Shown: positions 30,089 through 38,427, numbered from the stretch's first letter. The stretch: DNA of 64,000 bases from DMER01 sp003451645 (GCA_031976175.1 DALYLR010000016.1:11715-75714); one strand, 5' to 3'. Translations and numbers: made by a program. The notes: generated by a model from the sequence alone, not told the origin.

Positions 30089-30116
30089 TGTCCGGTTACG
30101 GCGGACACACTTTTTT
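30089..30116 (+). terminator. Intrinsic-terminator-like hairpin without an obvious upstream gene
   Basis: TGTCCG (30089-30094) and CGGACA (30102-30107) flank a 7-nt loop, followed by CAC and a run of six T. On the plus strand nothing coding precedes it: mlaA runs the other way from 29958. It could terminate a small RNA or an aborted leader in the 317-bp gap 29959-30275. That gap also holds the arsR operon promoter and is otherwise empty. Confidence 0.5.
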
Positions 30117-30213
30117 GGACGCAGTGTGCCGAATTTGTTCACTCACTCGCCTGCTTGGTGCCGAAATGCATCATCGATGCCGCGAGCCGCGCGCCACAGA
30201 ACCTGCATCTTGA

Positions 30214-30242
30214 TTGATAACCACATAAGGATATGTTTATGT
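30214..30242 (+). promoter_or_regulatory. Promoter and palindromic operator of the arsR-metF-metH operon
   Basis: TTGATA (30214-30219), a 17-bp spacer and TTATGT (30237-30242) form a sigma70-type promoter. The spacer and -10 are filled by an interrupted palindrome at 30223-30242: ACATAA and TTATGT arms with a central ATAT, 16 of 20 positions symmetric. This layout suits repression by the ArsR-type protein encoded directly downstream, in line with SahR/SamR-like control of methionine cycle genes by S-adenosylhomocysteine or SAM. That assignment is inference. Confidence 0.65.
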
Positions 30243-30275
30243 CAGGTGGGTAACCTCTGCTGACGAGGCGTCGCG

Positions 30276-31259
30276 GTGATCGATTTTGACCAAGTTGTAG
30301 ACGCATTGAGAGCCGCCGGTGAACCGACGCGGCTGCGGCTGCTCATGCTGTTGGGTCACGCGGAACTTACCGTGAGTGAGCTTGTCTACATCGTGAAGCA
30401 ATCGCAGCCTCGCATTAGCCGTCACCTGAAGTTGCTGGCGGATGCGGGTCTCATTGAGCGCAATCGCGAAGGCGCCTGGGTCTTTTACCGGGCACAGGAA
30501 AGCGGTCCCATCGCTCAACTGAAGGATACGGTGACCAGCATGGCGCTCGCGCGCACGCCCGCCACTGATCGCGATCTGGAGCGCCTTGAGGACGTTCGCT
30601 CCCAGCGCCGTCAGCAGGCGCAGAGCTATTTCGCGGCCAACGCGGCTGAATGGAACCGGCTGCGCTCGCTCCATACCGACGACGCCGATGTCGAGGCGGC
30701 GATGTTGGCTCTCTTGAAGGGGCGCACATTCAAAGAGCATCTGGATATCGGCACTGGCACGGGCCGGGTGCTGGAACTCCTGGCACCATTCTGCGAGCGG
30801 GGCCTTGGCATCGATATGAGTGGTGAAATGCTTGGCGTCGCGCGGGCTCGCCTTAGCGAGGCGGGATTGCGCCGCACACAGGTCCGCCTTGCGGATTTGT
30901 TCAGCCTCCCCGTTGCCGATGAGACCTGCGATCTCGTCACTGTGCACCAGGTTTTGCATTATTTGGACGATCCCGCCCGTGCGCTGTCGGAGGCGGCCCG
31001 TGCGCTGGCGCCCGGCGGGCTTCTGCTCATTGCCGACTTCGCTCCCCACATGATCGAAAGTCTGCGTACGGACCATCAGCACCGGCGTCTGGGCTTCGAC
31101 GCGGCCGAAGTGGAGGGCTGGTTGATGGCGTGCGGCCTGACACTATCGGCGCAGCGCGATTTGCCTGCTGGGCGTCCCGACGGTTTGACCGTGTCTCTTT
31201 GGCTCGCTTCGACACCCGAGCGCGCGTTGCGCCGCCGTCCAATAAAGGTAGTGACATGA
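30276..31259 (+). CDS. ArsR-family regulator fused to a class I SAM-dependent methyltransferase
   Basis: A 327-residue two-domain protein. Residues 1-95 are a winged-helix ArsR domain (AAGEPTRLRLLMLLGHAELTVSELVYIVKQSQPRISRHLKLLADAGLIERNREGAWVFYR). Residues about 110-310 are a methyltransferase with motif I LDIGTGTGRVLELLAP, acidic motif II (GLGIDMSGEML) and a late LAPGGLLLIADFAPH. The ArsR part lacks the CVC metal-binding motif. In alphaproteobacteria this fusion lies upstream of metF and is thought to sense SAM or SAH through the methyltransferase fold. GTG 30276 has GAGG about 9 bp upstream. Its stop overlaps the metF ATG. Confidence 0.93.
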   Translation: MIDFDQVVDALRAAGEPTRLRLLMLLGHAELTVSELVYIVKQSQPRISRHLKLLADAGLIERNREGAWVFYRAQESGPIAQLKDTVTSMALARTPATDRDLERLEDVRSQRRQQAQSYFAANAAEWNRLRSLHTDDADVEAAMLALLKGRTFKEHLDIGTGTGRVLELLAPFCERGLGIDMSGEMLGVARARLSEAGLRRTQVRLADLFSLPVADETCDLVTVHQVLHYLDDPARALSEAARALAPGGLLLIADFAPHMIESLRTDHQHRRLGFDAAEVEGWLMACGLTLSAQRDLPAGRPDGLTVSLWLASTPERALRRRPIKVVT

Positions 31260-32119
31260 CCCTCAAAGTGAGTTTCGAGTTCTTTCCACCTAAGACCGCG
31301 GACATGGAGGAAACCTTGTGGCGGTCCATCCGCCGTTTGGCGCCGCTCAACCCTTCCTTTGTCTCGGTGACCTATGGCGCGGGCGGTTCCACGCGGGAGC
31401 GTACCCATGCGACAGTCAAGCGGATCGCAGAGGAAACGCAGCTCAAGCCTGCCGCCCACCTCACTTGTGTTGGCGCGACGCGCGCCGATGTCGATGCGGT
31501 CGTGCGCGACTATTGGGAGGCCGGCGTGCGCCACATCGTGGCCCTGCGCGGCGATATGCCGGATATGGGCGCCTATAAGGTGACACCAGGCGGCTATGCC
31601 ACAACCCCGCAATTGATCCAAGGCATTCGCGCGATTGGTGACTTTGAGATTTCGGTCTCCTGCTATCCGGAGAAACATCCTGAGTCCGCCTCGCTCGATG
31701 CCGATTTGCATTTGCTGGAAGAAAAGATCGCGGCTGGCGCCACACGCGCCATCACACAATTCGTCTACGATACCGATGCGCTCTTACGCTTTGTCGAGCG
31801 GGCTGCGCGGCGCGGCATCCGCGTGCCGATCGTGCCAGGGCTCATGCCTGCCACCAACTTCAAGGGCGTCATGCGTATGGCGCAGCGCTCTGGCGCTTCG
31901 GTTCCCTTATGGCTGCGCGACCGTTTTGAGGGCCTCGACGACGATCTCGAGACCCGCAAGCTGATCGCCGCCACTGTCGCCGCCGAGCAAGTCGAGCGCT
32001 TGCGGCGGGAGGGTCTGACCCAGTTCCACTTTTATACCCTCAACCAAGCGGACCTCACCTTCGCGATTTGCCGCCTGTTGGGCATCCGCGCGCAGAGCCC
32101 CGGGAGTGCCGCACCATGA
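31256..32119 (+). CDS. metF: 5,10-Methylenetetrahydrofolate reductase
   Basis: The flavoprotein that makes 5-methyl-THF, the methyl donor used by the MetH halves encoded downstream. It has 287 residues, a normal bacterial length. Family motifs are VSFEFFPPKTADMEETLW at the start, PSFVSVTYGAGGSTRERT, HLTCVGATRADVD, LRGDMPDM and FYTLNQADLT at the end. ATG 31256 overlaps the upstream stop (ATGA) and matches the conserved start of MetF. A longer frame upstream is only an overlap with the regulator gene. The stop overlaps the metH1 start. Confidence 0.97.
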   Translation: MTLKVSFEFFPPKTADMEETLWRSIRRLAPLNPSFVSVTYGAGGSTRERTHATVKRIAEETQLKPAAHLTCVGATRADVDAVVRDYWEAGVRHIVALRGDMPDMGAYKVTPGGYATTPQLIQGIRAIGDFEISVSCYPEKHPESASLDADLHLLEEKIAAGATRAITQFVYDTDALLRFVERAARRGIRVPIVPGLMPATNFKGVMRMAQRSGASVPLWLRDRFEGLDDDLETRKLIAATVAAEQVERLRREGLTQFHFYTLNQADLTFAICRLLGIRAQSPGSAAP

Positions 32120-33183
32120 TGTCCCGCACCGACCGCATTCGTGCCCTTCACCAAGAGGCCAAGAAGCGCATCCTGATCCTGGATGGGTCATGGGGCGTGA
32201 TGATCCAGACCTATCAGCTGCCGGAAGCGGCCTTCCGCGGCGCTCAGTTCGCCAATTGGCCTTCGGACCTCAAGGGCAACAACGATCTTCTCTGCCTGAC
32301 CAAGCCCGAAATCATCACCGAGATCGCCAAGGCCTATCTTGAGGCGGGGGCGGATATTCTGTCCACGAACTCATTCACCGCCACCCGGATCAGCCAGGCC
32401 GATTACGGTCTTGAGGACTATGCAGGCGCGATCACTGCAGCATCGGTAGCGGTGGCCCGCGCTGCGTGCGACGCGCACATGGCGGCGGAGCCTGGCCGGG
32501 TGCGCTGGGTTGCGGGCTCGATCGGGCCGCTCAACCGGGCGCTGTCGATCTCGCCTGACGTCAACGACCCCGGCAAGCGCGCCGTCACCTTTGCCGAAGT
32601 CTATGACAGTTATCGCGAGCAGGCTTTGGCGCTGCACAAGGGTGGAGCCGATCTCTATTTGATCGAAACCATCTTCGACACGCTGAACGCCAAGGCCGCG
32701 ATCAAGGCCATCCTCGATCTGGAAGATGAGGGTCTGGAGCCTCTGCCGATTTGGTTGTCGGGCACGATCACGGACCGCTCGGGCCGCACCTTGTCAGGCC
32801 AAACGGTCGAAGCCTTTTGGAACTCGATCCGCCATGCCAAGCCCTTCGCAGTCGGTCTAAATTGCGCCCTTGGTGCCGACCTTATGCGCCCTTACGTGGC
32901 GGATTTGGCGCGGATCGCTGACACGCTGATTGCCGCTTATCCCAATGCCGGTCTGCCTAACGAGTTCGGCGCCTATGATGAGGCACCGCATCAGACCTGC
33001 ACGCACTTACATGAGTGGGCCGCAAGCGGACTCGTCAACATTCTGGGCGGCTGCTGCGGGACGACGCCGGACCACATCCGGCATATCGCGGACGCGGTAA
33101 AAAACGTGCGGCCGCGCCTTCCGCCGCAGCGTCCGCGGGCCTTGCGGCTGTCGGGTTTGGAGCCCTTCGAACTGCTGGCCTAA
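32116..33183 (+). CDS. metH: Methionine synthase, homocysteine-binding half (split MetH, subunit 1)
   Basis: A 355-residue protein equal to the first domain of MetH, a TIM barrel that binds homocysteine through zinc. The ligands are visible: Cys in FAVGLNCALGADLM and the Cys pair in NILGGCCGTTPDHI. The start ILILDGSWGVMIQTYQL is also family-typical. The other domains (folate, cobalamin, activation) are in the gene at 34853-37537. The split is a known alphaproteobacterial arrangement, but here the halves are separated by about 1.7 kb of unrelated genes. ATG 32116 overlaps the metF stop. Confidence 0.95.
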   Translation: MMSRTDRIRALHQEAKKRILILDGSWGVMIQTYQLPEAAFRGAQFANWPSDLKGNNDLLCLTKPEIITEIAKAYLEAGADILSTNSFTATRISQADYGLEDYAGAITAASVAVARAACDAHMAAEPGRVRWVAGSIGPLNRALSISPDVNDPGKRAVTFAEVYDSYREQALALHKGGADLYLIETIFDTLNAKAAIKAILDLEDEGLEPLPIWLSGTITDRSGRTLSGQTVEAFWNSIRHAKPFAVGLNCALGADLMRPYVADLARIADTLIAAYPNAGLPNEFGAYDEAPHQTCTHLHEWAASGLVNILGGCCGTTPDHIRHIADAVKNVRPRLPPQRPRALRLSGLEPFELLA

Positions 33184-33206
33184 TGAGGGGGGTATATTTA
33201 AGGGTA

Positions 33207-33240
33207 TTGACACGGGTTGATGCTAGGGTCATAAGAACCC
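33207..33240 (+). promoter_or_regulatory. Promoter and dyad operator candidate of the PIN toxin-antitoxin pair
   Basis: TTGACA (33207-33212) is a perfect -35, followed after 16 bp by TCATAA (33229-33234) as a weak -10. A dyad overlaps the -10: GGGTT and ATG on the left (33214-33222) mirror CAT and AACCC on the right (33230-33240). This placement, directly before an antitoxin-like gene with strong ribosome binding, fits conditional autorepression. Confidence 0.55.
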
Positions 33241-33253
33241 CTGGAGGTACCCC

Positions 33254-33730
33254 ATGGGACTTGTAACCATAAAGGACGATGTCATTTGGTTCTCGCATCT
33301 GTCTGGCGATCCGCCTTTGCTGCATCAGCTGCTATCGCTGCCCGATGGGGGGGGCATCCGGCTGGTGATCGATGGGGTGGAGGGCGATTGGGTGCGGATG
33401 GCGGCGGGCAAGGATGGGCGGCCCACACTGGGCATCCGGCCCTTGGGCACGATGGTGGATGTATGGCGGGCCTATTACCGGGACCGCAAGGGACAGAGTG
33501 TGGAGATCAACGCGGTGGCCGCGGGCCGGAAGCCGCGCGCGCAATTAAGAGAGGAGGCAGTTATGTTCGTTCGCAATGACACGCGGACTCTTTACGAAAC
33601 CGCCACTCAGGCTGAGCGGGAGGCGGCGTTTCAGGCGCTCATGGATATGGGCAAGTTGGGCTGGCGTTCCGATGGTCCCTACGGTCCCCGTGACGATCTT
33701 TATGACCGCGACAATGACCGCGACGCTTGA
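33254..33730 (+). CDS. Antitoxin-like protein upstream of PIN toxin, with a second strong in-frame start
   Basis: A 158-residue protein (MGLVTIKDDVIWFSHLSGDPPLL...) preceding a PIN-domain gene and overlapping it by 17 bp, so it is the likely antitoxin. GGAGG at 33243-33247 sits 6 bp before its ATG. A second, equally strong site (AGGAGG at 33552-33557, 5 bp spacing) precedes an in-frame ATG at 33563. That start would produce a separate 55-residue C-terminal product beginning MFVRNDTRTLYETATQAERE and ending in an acidic tail. Both forms may be made, the short one perhaps being the toxin-neutralising part. The N-terminal domain is not one I can name. Confidence 0.7.
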   Translation: MGLVTIKDDVIWFSHLSGDPPLLHQLLSLPDGGGIRLVIDGVEGDWVRMAAGKDGRPTLGIRPLGTMVDVWRAYYRDRKGQSVEINAVAAGRKPRAQLREEAVMFVRNDTRTLYETATQAEREAAFQALMDMGKLGWRSDGPYGPRDDLYDRDNDRDA

Positions 33731-34166
33731 CACGAACATCCTCGTCTACGCGGCGGACGTTCGCGACACCGCGAAGAGAGATGCGTCGGCGCGGATGCTC
33801 ACCGCATTGACACAGCTCGGCGGGCGCATCGGGGTACAGGCGGTGAGCGAATTTCATGTGGCACTGCGAAAGAAGCTCAAGCGGCCTGTTTGGGAAGCGT
33901 CGCAAGCCGCCCGCAACATCCTCGTGAGTTTTCCGACCTTCGCCTATGTGGAAGCCGACGTTGCTCGAGCCCTCACCGAAGCCGCCACTGGGCGATTCAG
34001 CTATTGGGACGCACTTTTGTTGAGCGCCGCCGAGCGCCACGGCATCCGCCATTTCATCACCGAAGGCATGGGCGACGGCATGCGCTTGGGCGCGATCGAG
34101 GTGGTGGCCGCGTTCAACGATGGTCAAGTTTCGCCGCGCGCTGCGGCTGTTTTGGGGATCAAGTGA
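33714..34166 (+). CDS. PIN-domain toxin (VapC-like)
   Basis: A 150-residue PIN-domain ribonuclease. Acidic active-site residues are Asp in ATLDTNILVYAAD, Glu in QAVSEFHVALRKK and Asp in FSYWDALLLSAAE. The fourth motif reads ITEGMGDGMRLGAIEV, where related proteins have TEDMxDG; the Asp after Glu is Gly here, while the second Asp is kept. ATG 33714 overlaps the antitoxin stop; an alternative ATG lies at 33702. The pair interrupts the metF-metH operon and has its own promoter. Confidence 0.82.
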   Translation: MTATLDTNILVYAADVRDTAKRDASARMLTALTQLGGRIGVQAVSEFHVALRKKLKRPVWEASQAARNILVSFPTFAYVEADVARALTEAATGRFSYWDALLLSAAERHGIRHFITEGMGDGMRLGAIEVVAAFNDGQVSPRAAAVLGIK

Positions 34167-34169
34167 ACC

Positions 34170-34856
34170 ATGGCCATCGATTTCGACAATCAACCGGACC
34201 TCGTCGCCAATTATGAGCGCGGACCGCGCTGGTTCATCCCCGGCTATGACGCCATTCACACCATGGCGGCTGCGCTCTTGCGGAACAGGATCGGACAAAC
34301 GGGCCGTATTTTGGTGCTTGGGGCTGGTGGCGGTTTTGAAATCACTGCCATGGCCAGGCATGGCGCGTGGCACTTCACCGGCGTCGACCCGTCGGAGCAA
34401 ATGTTGGCCCTTGCACGACGCATCCTCGCGCGCGACGGCGTGCCCGCGAGCCGCTTTGAGCTCATAAGCGGGTATATCCCCGATGCGCCGCGTGGTGCCT
34501 TCGATGCTGCGACCTGTTTCCTGACCATGCATTTCGTCAAGGATGATGGGGCCAAGGCCCAGGCGTTTCAGCATATCCACGCGTGTCTCAGGCCGGGTGC
34601 GCCATTCCTCTTTGTTGACGGGTGTGCTGACATGGCCTCACCAAACTTCGCGCGGCAACTCGCCGACTATGCTGAGTTTGCAAGGCTCCAGGGCGCCCCG
34701 GAAGATATCATCACCATGGCCCTTGAAATGAACAGAAGCAGCCTGAATTTTGTAACGGCTGAGCGCAATCTTGCCCTCATGTCGGACGCCGGTTTTTCAG
34801 ACATTACCCTCTTTACCGCGGGAACACTCTTCCGAGGATGGATCGCACGCGCATGA
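34170..34856 (+). CDS. Class I SAM-dependent methyltransferase
   Basis: A 228-residue methyltransferase with motif I RILVLGAGGGFEITAMAR, motif II FTGVDPSEQMLALARRIL and post-motif segments AATCFLTMHFVKDDG and LRPGAPFLFVDG. It begins 3 bp after the PIN gene stop and overlaps the start of the second metH gene (ATGA at 34853), so it is coupled to both. The substrate is unknown. Its location between the two methionine synthase halves means it depends on expression of this methyl-group operon. Confidence 0.88.
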   Translation: MAIDFDNQPDLVANYERGPRWFIPGYDAIHTMAAALLRNRIGQTGRILVLGAGGGFEITAMARHGAWHFTGVDPSEQMLALARRILARDGVPASRFELISGYIPDAPRGAFDAATCFLTMHFVKDDGAKAQAFQHIHACLRPGAPFLFVDGCADMASPNFARQLADYAEFARLQGAPEDIITMALEMNRSSLNFVTAERNLALMSDAGFSDITLFTAGTLFRGWIARA

Positions 34857-37537
34857 CCCTTCTTGAAACGACTCAGGGCCCTCGCGCCCAATTCGTCAAT
34901 ATTGGCGAACGAACCAACGTCACCGGCTCCGCCAAATTCCGGAAGCTGATCGTCGATGGTCAGTATGCGGAGGCACTGACCGTCGCGCGCCAGCAAGTGG
35001 AAAGCGGCGCGCAGGTCATCGACGTCAATATGGACGAGGGTTTGCTCGATTCCAAATCCGCGATGGTCACCTTCCTTAATCTCATCGCCTCCGAACCCGA
35101 TATCAGCCGCGTGCCCATTATGGTCGATAGCTCCAAATGGGAGGTGATCGAGGCGGGCCTGCAATGCGTGCAGGGCAAGGCAATTGTCAACTCCATCTCG
35201 CTGAAGGAGGGGGAGGCGCAGTTCTTCGCTCAGGCGCGGGCGTGTCTGCGCTATGGCGCGGCGGTGGTCGTCATGGCCTTTGACGAGAAGGGGCAGGCCG
35301 ATACGGCCGCGCGAAAAATCGAGATTTGCGCGCGCGCCTATCATCTGCTGACGGAGCGTTTGGGCTTCCCGCCCGAGGACATCATCTTCGATCCCAATAT
35401 CTTTGCCGTCGCGACCGGCATTGAGGAGCATGACAATTACGCGATCGACTTCATCGAGGCGACGGCTGCCATCAAGCAGCGTCTGCCCTTTGCGCGCGTT
35501 TCGGGTGGGGTGTCCAACATCTCCTTTTCCTTCCGCGGCAATGAGCCGGTGCGCCGCGCGATGCACTCGGTCTTTCTCTATCACGCCATCAAGGCCGGCA
35601 TGGATATGGGCATCGTCAATGCGGGCGATCTTCCCGTCTATGACGACATCGATGCTGACCTGCGCGAGGCGGTGGAGGATGTGATCCTCAATCGGCGCGC
35701 CGATTCTACTGAGCGTTTGGTTGCGCTTGCGCCCCGGTACAAGGGCGAGAAAAGTGTCGACAAGGCAACCGATATGGCCTGGCGCGGCCTGCCGGTCGGC
35801 AAGCGCTTGTCCCATGCCCTTGTGCATGGCATCGACGCCTTCGTCCTTGAGGACACCGAAGAAGCGCGCCTCGCTGCCGAGCGTCCCTTGCACGTGATCG
35901 AAGGGCCGTTGATGGATGGCATGAACACGGTCGGCGATCTCTTTGGCGCGGGCAAAATGTTCCTGCCGCAAGTGGTCAAATCCGCCCGCGTCATGAAAAA
36001 GGCTGTGGCCCATCTGATCCCGTTTATGGAGGAGGAGAAGCGCCGCACCGGTGCCGCGCACCAATCCAAGGGCAAGATCGTCATGGCGACGGTCAAGGGT
36101 GATGTGCACGATATCGGCAAGAACATCGTGGGCGTTGTACTTCAATGCAATAATTTCGATGTCGTCGATCTGGGCGTCATGGTCCCGGCCGCAAAGATCC
36201 TTGAAGCCGCGCGCGCTGAGAAGGCTGACGTCATTGGCCTCTCCGGCCTGATTACGCCCTCGCTTGACGAGATGTGCCATGTGGCGGCGGAGATGGAGCG
36301 GGAGGGCTTTGACATTCCGCTCCTGATCGGCGGGGCCACAACGTCCAAGGTGCACACGGCAGTCAAGATCAATCCCAATTATGTCCGCTCACAGACGGTC
36401 TATGTGCCCGATGCCTCCCGTGCGGTTGGCGTCGTGCAGAGCCTTCTGTCGCCGGATAACGGGCCCAAGTTCAAAGCAGACACTCGCACCGATTATGAGC
36501 GCATTGCCGCCGCCCATGACCGCGACAAGAAGGGGCAGCGCCGGATGAGCCTAAGCGAGGCGCGCGCGAACAAGCTCAAGATCAACTGGGCAGAGGCAGC
36601 CCTGCCCAAGCCGCGCTTCCTGGGCCTCAAGACCTTCGATGCCTATGATTTGGGTGCGCTGGTGCCCTATATCGATTGGACGCCCTTCTTCCGGTCCTGG
36701 GAGTTGGCCGGTTCCTTTCCCAATATTCTGGATGATGAGGTGGTGGGCGAAACGGCGCGCAATCTCTATCGTGATGCGCAAGCGATGCTCGAGCGGATGG
36801 TCGCCGAGCGCTGGGTCACCCCGCGCGCGGTCATTGGCTTTTGGCCCGCCAATCAAGTGGGCGATGATGACATCGCAATCTTTACCGATGAAACCCGTAA
36901 AGACCGCTTGGCCACCTTGCACATGATCCGCCAGCAAATGGCGCGTGACGATGGCCGTCCCAATCTTGCCTTGTCCGACTATGTGGCGCCGGTGGGGTAT
37001 GCGGATTATCTGGGCGGTTTTGCGGTGACCGCAGGCGTGGGGGAGGAGGACCGCGCCGCGCGGTTCAAGGCCGCCCATGATGATTACTCGGCCATTCTGT
37101 TCGCGGCCTTGTGCGACCGTTTCGCGGAGGCCTTTGCGGAGGCGATGCATGCGGAGGTCCGCCGTGTTCATTGGGGCTATGCGCCGCATGAAGCTCTGTC
37201 CAATGATGATCTGATTGCGGAGAAATATGCGGGCATCCGCCCCGCGCCTGGCTATCCCGCCCAGCCGGATCACACCGAGAAGGGGACCTTGTTCCGCTTG
37301 CTCGACGCGCCCGCGAACGCCGGCATGACCCTCACGGAGAGCTTTGCTATGTGGCCGGCCTCATCGGTCAGCGGCCTGTACTTTGCCAATCCGCGAGCGG
37401 AGTATTTTGGCACAGGCAAGATCGACCGGGATCAGGTGGAAGATTATGCCAAACGCAAAGGCATGGCTTTGGCCGAGGCGGAGCGCTGGCTCTCACCGAT
37501 TTTGAACTACCGGCCGGGGCAGTCTGCGGCGGCTTAA
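34853..37537 (+). CDS. metH: Methionine synthase, folate/cobalamin/activation half (split MetH, subunit 2)
   Basis: An 894-residue protein holding the remaining MetH domains. The pterin-binding barrel begins NIGERTNVTGSAKFRKLI and contains VPIMVDSSKWEVIEAGL. The cobalamin-binding module has the lower-ligand motif GDVHDIGKNIVGVVL and the downstream GLSGLITPSLDEM. The activation domain at the C-terminus has RVHWGYAP and GYPAQPDHTEKGTLF with SVSGLYFANP. Together with the product of 32116-33183 it transfers methyl from 5-methyl-THF to homocysteine. Domain boundaries are clean, so this is a true split rather than a frameshift. ATG 34853 overlaps the preceding stop. Confidence 0.96.
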   Translation: MTLLETTQGPRAQFVNIGERTNVTGSAKFRKLIVDGQYAEALTVARQQVESGAQVIDVNMDEGLLDSKSAMVTFLNLIASEPDISRVPIMVDSSKWEVIEAGLQCVQGKAIVNSISLKEGEAQFFAQARACLRYGAAVVVMAFDEKGQADTAARKIEICARAYHLLTERLGFPPEDIIFDPNIFAVATGIEEHDNYAIDFIEATAAIKQRLPFARVSGGVSNISFSFRGNEPVRRAMHSVFLYHAIKAGMDMGIVNAGDLPVYDDIDADLREAVEDVILNRRADSTERLVALAPRYKGEKSVDKATDMAWRGLPVGKRLSHALVHGIDAFVLEDTEEARLAAERPLHVIEGPLMDGMNTVGDLFGAGKMFLPQVVKSARVMKKAVAHLIPFMEEEKRRTGAAHQSKGKIVMATVKGDVHDIGKNIVGVVLQCNNFDVVDLGVMVPAAKILEAARAEKADVIGLSGLITPSLDEMCHVAAEMEREGFDIPLLIGGATTSKVHTAVKINPNYVRSQTVYVPDASRAVGVVQSLLSPDNGPKFKADTRTDYERIAAAHDRDKKGQRRMSLSEARANKLKINWAEAALPKPRFLGLKTFDAYDLGALVPYIDWTPFFRSWELAGSFPNILDDEVVGETARNLYRDAQAMLERMVAERWVTPRAVIGFWPANQVGDDDIAIFTDETRKDRLATLHMIRQQMARDDGRPNLALSDYVAPVGYADYLGGFAVTAGVGEEDRAARFKAAHDDYSAILFAALCDRFAEAFAEAMHAEVRRVHWGYAPHEALSNDDLIAEKYAGIRPAPGYPAQPDHTEKGTLFRLLDAPANAGMTLTESFAMWPASSVSGLYFANPRAEYFGTGKIDRDQVEDYAKRKGMALAEAERWLSPILNYRPGQSAAA

Positions 37538-37566
37538 GAGGCTTCGATCCTCCTTCGGCAATCGTA

Positions 37567-38388
37567 TTACTCGTCATCCGTATCGGGACCGTCCGTAGCC
37601 AGCAGTATCTTCAACATCGCCTCGGGTTTGTTGAGAAAGTCACGCGTGACGCGGTAATGCGCCGTCTCCTTATAGTCGACTAGCTCGAGCCTGCCATCTT
37701 GCGCGATCTGAAAAATTTCGGCATCGGGATAGGCAAGCAGAATGGGTGAGTGGGTCGCGATCACGAATTGCGAGTTCTCTTGAACAAGGCTGTGCAGCCG
37801 GGTCAGAAATGCCATTTGCCGCATGGGCGACAGCGCCGCCTCGGGCTCGTCCAGGATATAAAGCGCGTCTCCTTTGAAGCGGTTGAGGAAGAGCGCGAGG
37901 AAGGACTCGCCATGGCTTTGGTCGTGGAGCGATTTGCCGCCATAGGCGTCTTTGATGCGGCTGGAGATCGCGGGTTCCTCGTCCAATTCGTCGATTTTGG
38001 TGGCCAGGTTGAAAAAGCTTTCGGCGCGCAGGAAAAACCCGTCCCAAGGTCTGGGGATCCCGCGATGAAGACGCAGCGCATTATGCAGGCCTGAGGTGAT
38101 CTTGTCCGTTGTCTGAAAGGCGAAGTTCTTGCTGCCGCCTTCCGCATTAAAGCCCCAGGCGACCGCAATGGCCTCCAACAGCGTTGATTTGCCGGAGCCA
38201 TTCTCACCAATCAGGAACGTCACGCGCGGATGCAGTCTCCAAGCCGACAGCTGGCGCACCACCGGCAGATTATAGGGATACGCATTCGGGTCCGGGATGC
38301 GCTCTTCCATCAGAAGAACTTCGCGCAGGAAGGGTCCTTGCGGCCCTCCCGTCACGCTGGCGCGTTTACGTTTGACGCGGCGGCTCAT
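37567..38388 (-). CDS. AAA-family (ABC/SMC-like) ATPase
   Basis: A 273-residue soluble ATPase with Walker A FLIGENGSGKSTLLEAIA, a signature-like SHGESFLALFLNRF, Walker B ALYILDEPEAALSP and a switch His in FVIATHSPILLAYPDA. This resembles COG3910-type predicted ATPases and the nucleotide-binding core of OLD/AAA_21 proteins. The coiled-coil insert of true SMC/RecN proteins is absent. It is a lone gene with no nuclease or TOPRIM partner beside it. A defence role is therefore not supported, though it cannot be excluded. Confidence 0.83.
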   Translation of the reverse strand: MSRRVKRKRASVTGGPQGPFLREVLLMEERIPDPNAYPYNLPVVRQLSAWRLHPRVTFLIGENGSGKSTLLEAIAVAWGFNAEGGSKNFAFQTTDKITSGLHNALRLHRGIPRPWDGFFLRAESFFNLATKIDELDEEPAISSRIKDAYGGKSLHDQSHGESFLALFLNRFKGDALYILDEPEAALSPMRQMAFLTRLHSLVQENSQFVIATHSPILLAYPDAEIFQIAQDGRLELVDYKETAHYRVTRDFLNKPEAMLKILLATDGPDTDDE

Positions 38389-38427
38389 GCGGCGCCTGTT
38401 ACCAACGAACTTCTAACAACGTCTCAG

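Noticed and set aside
30243..30275. SAM or SAH riboswitch before the methionine operon
   Set aside because: The leader is only about 27 nt and contains just a 4-bp stem; none of the conserved riboswitch cores fits, and the palindromic operator explains regulation better.
34667..36355. Long antisense open frame (562 codons) opposite metH2
   Set aside because: It is a mirror of the high-GC codon pattern of metH2; the sense frame has full MetH motifs and the antisense product has no recognisable domain or ribosome binding site.
32116..37537. Frameshifted or decayed single metH
   Set aside because: Each half starts with a good ATG, ends at a domain boundary, and the intervening genes are intact; split MetH is a known alphaproteobacterial state.
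37567..38388. OLD- or Gabija-type defence ATPase
   Set aside because: There is no TOPRIM domain, nuclease or helicase partner; the protein ends soon after the ATPase core.
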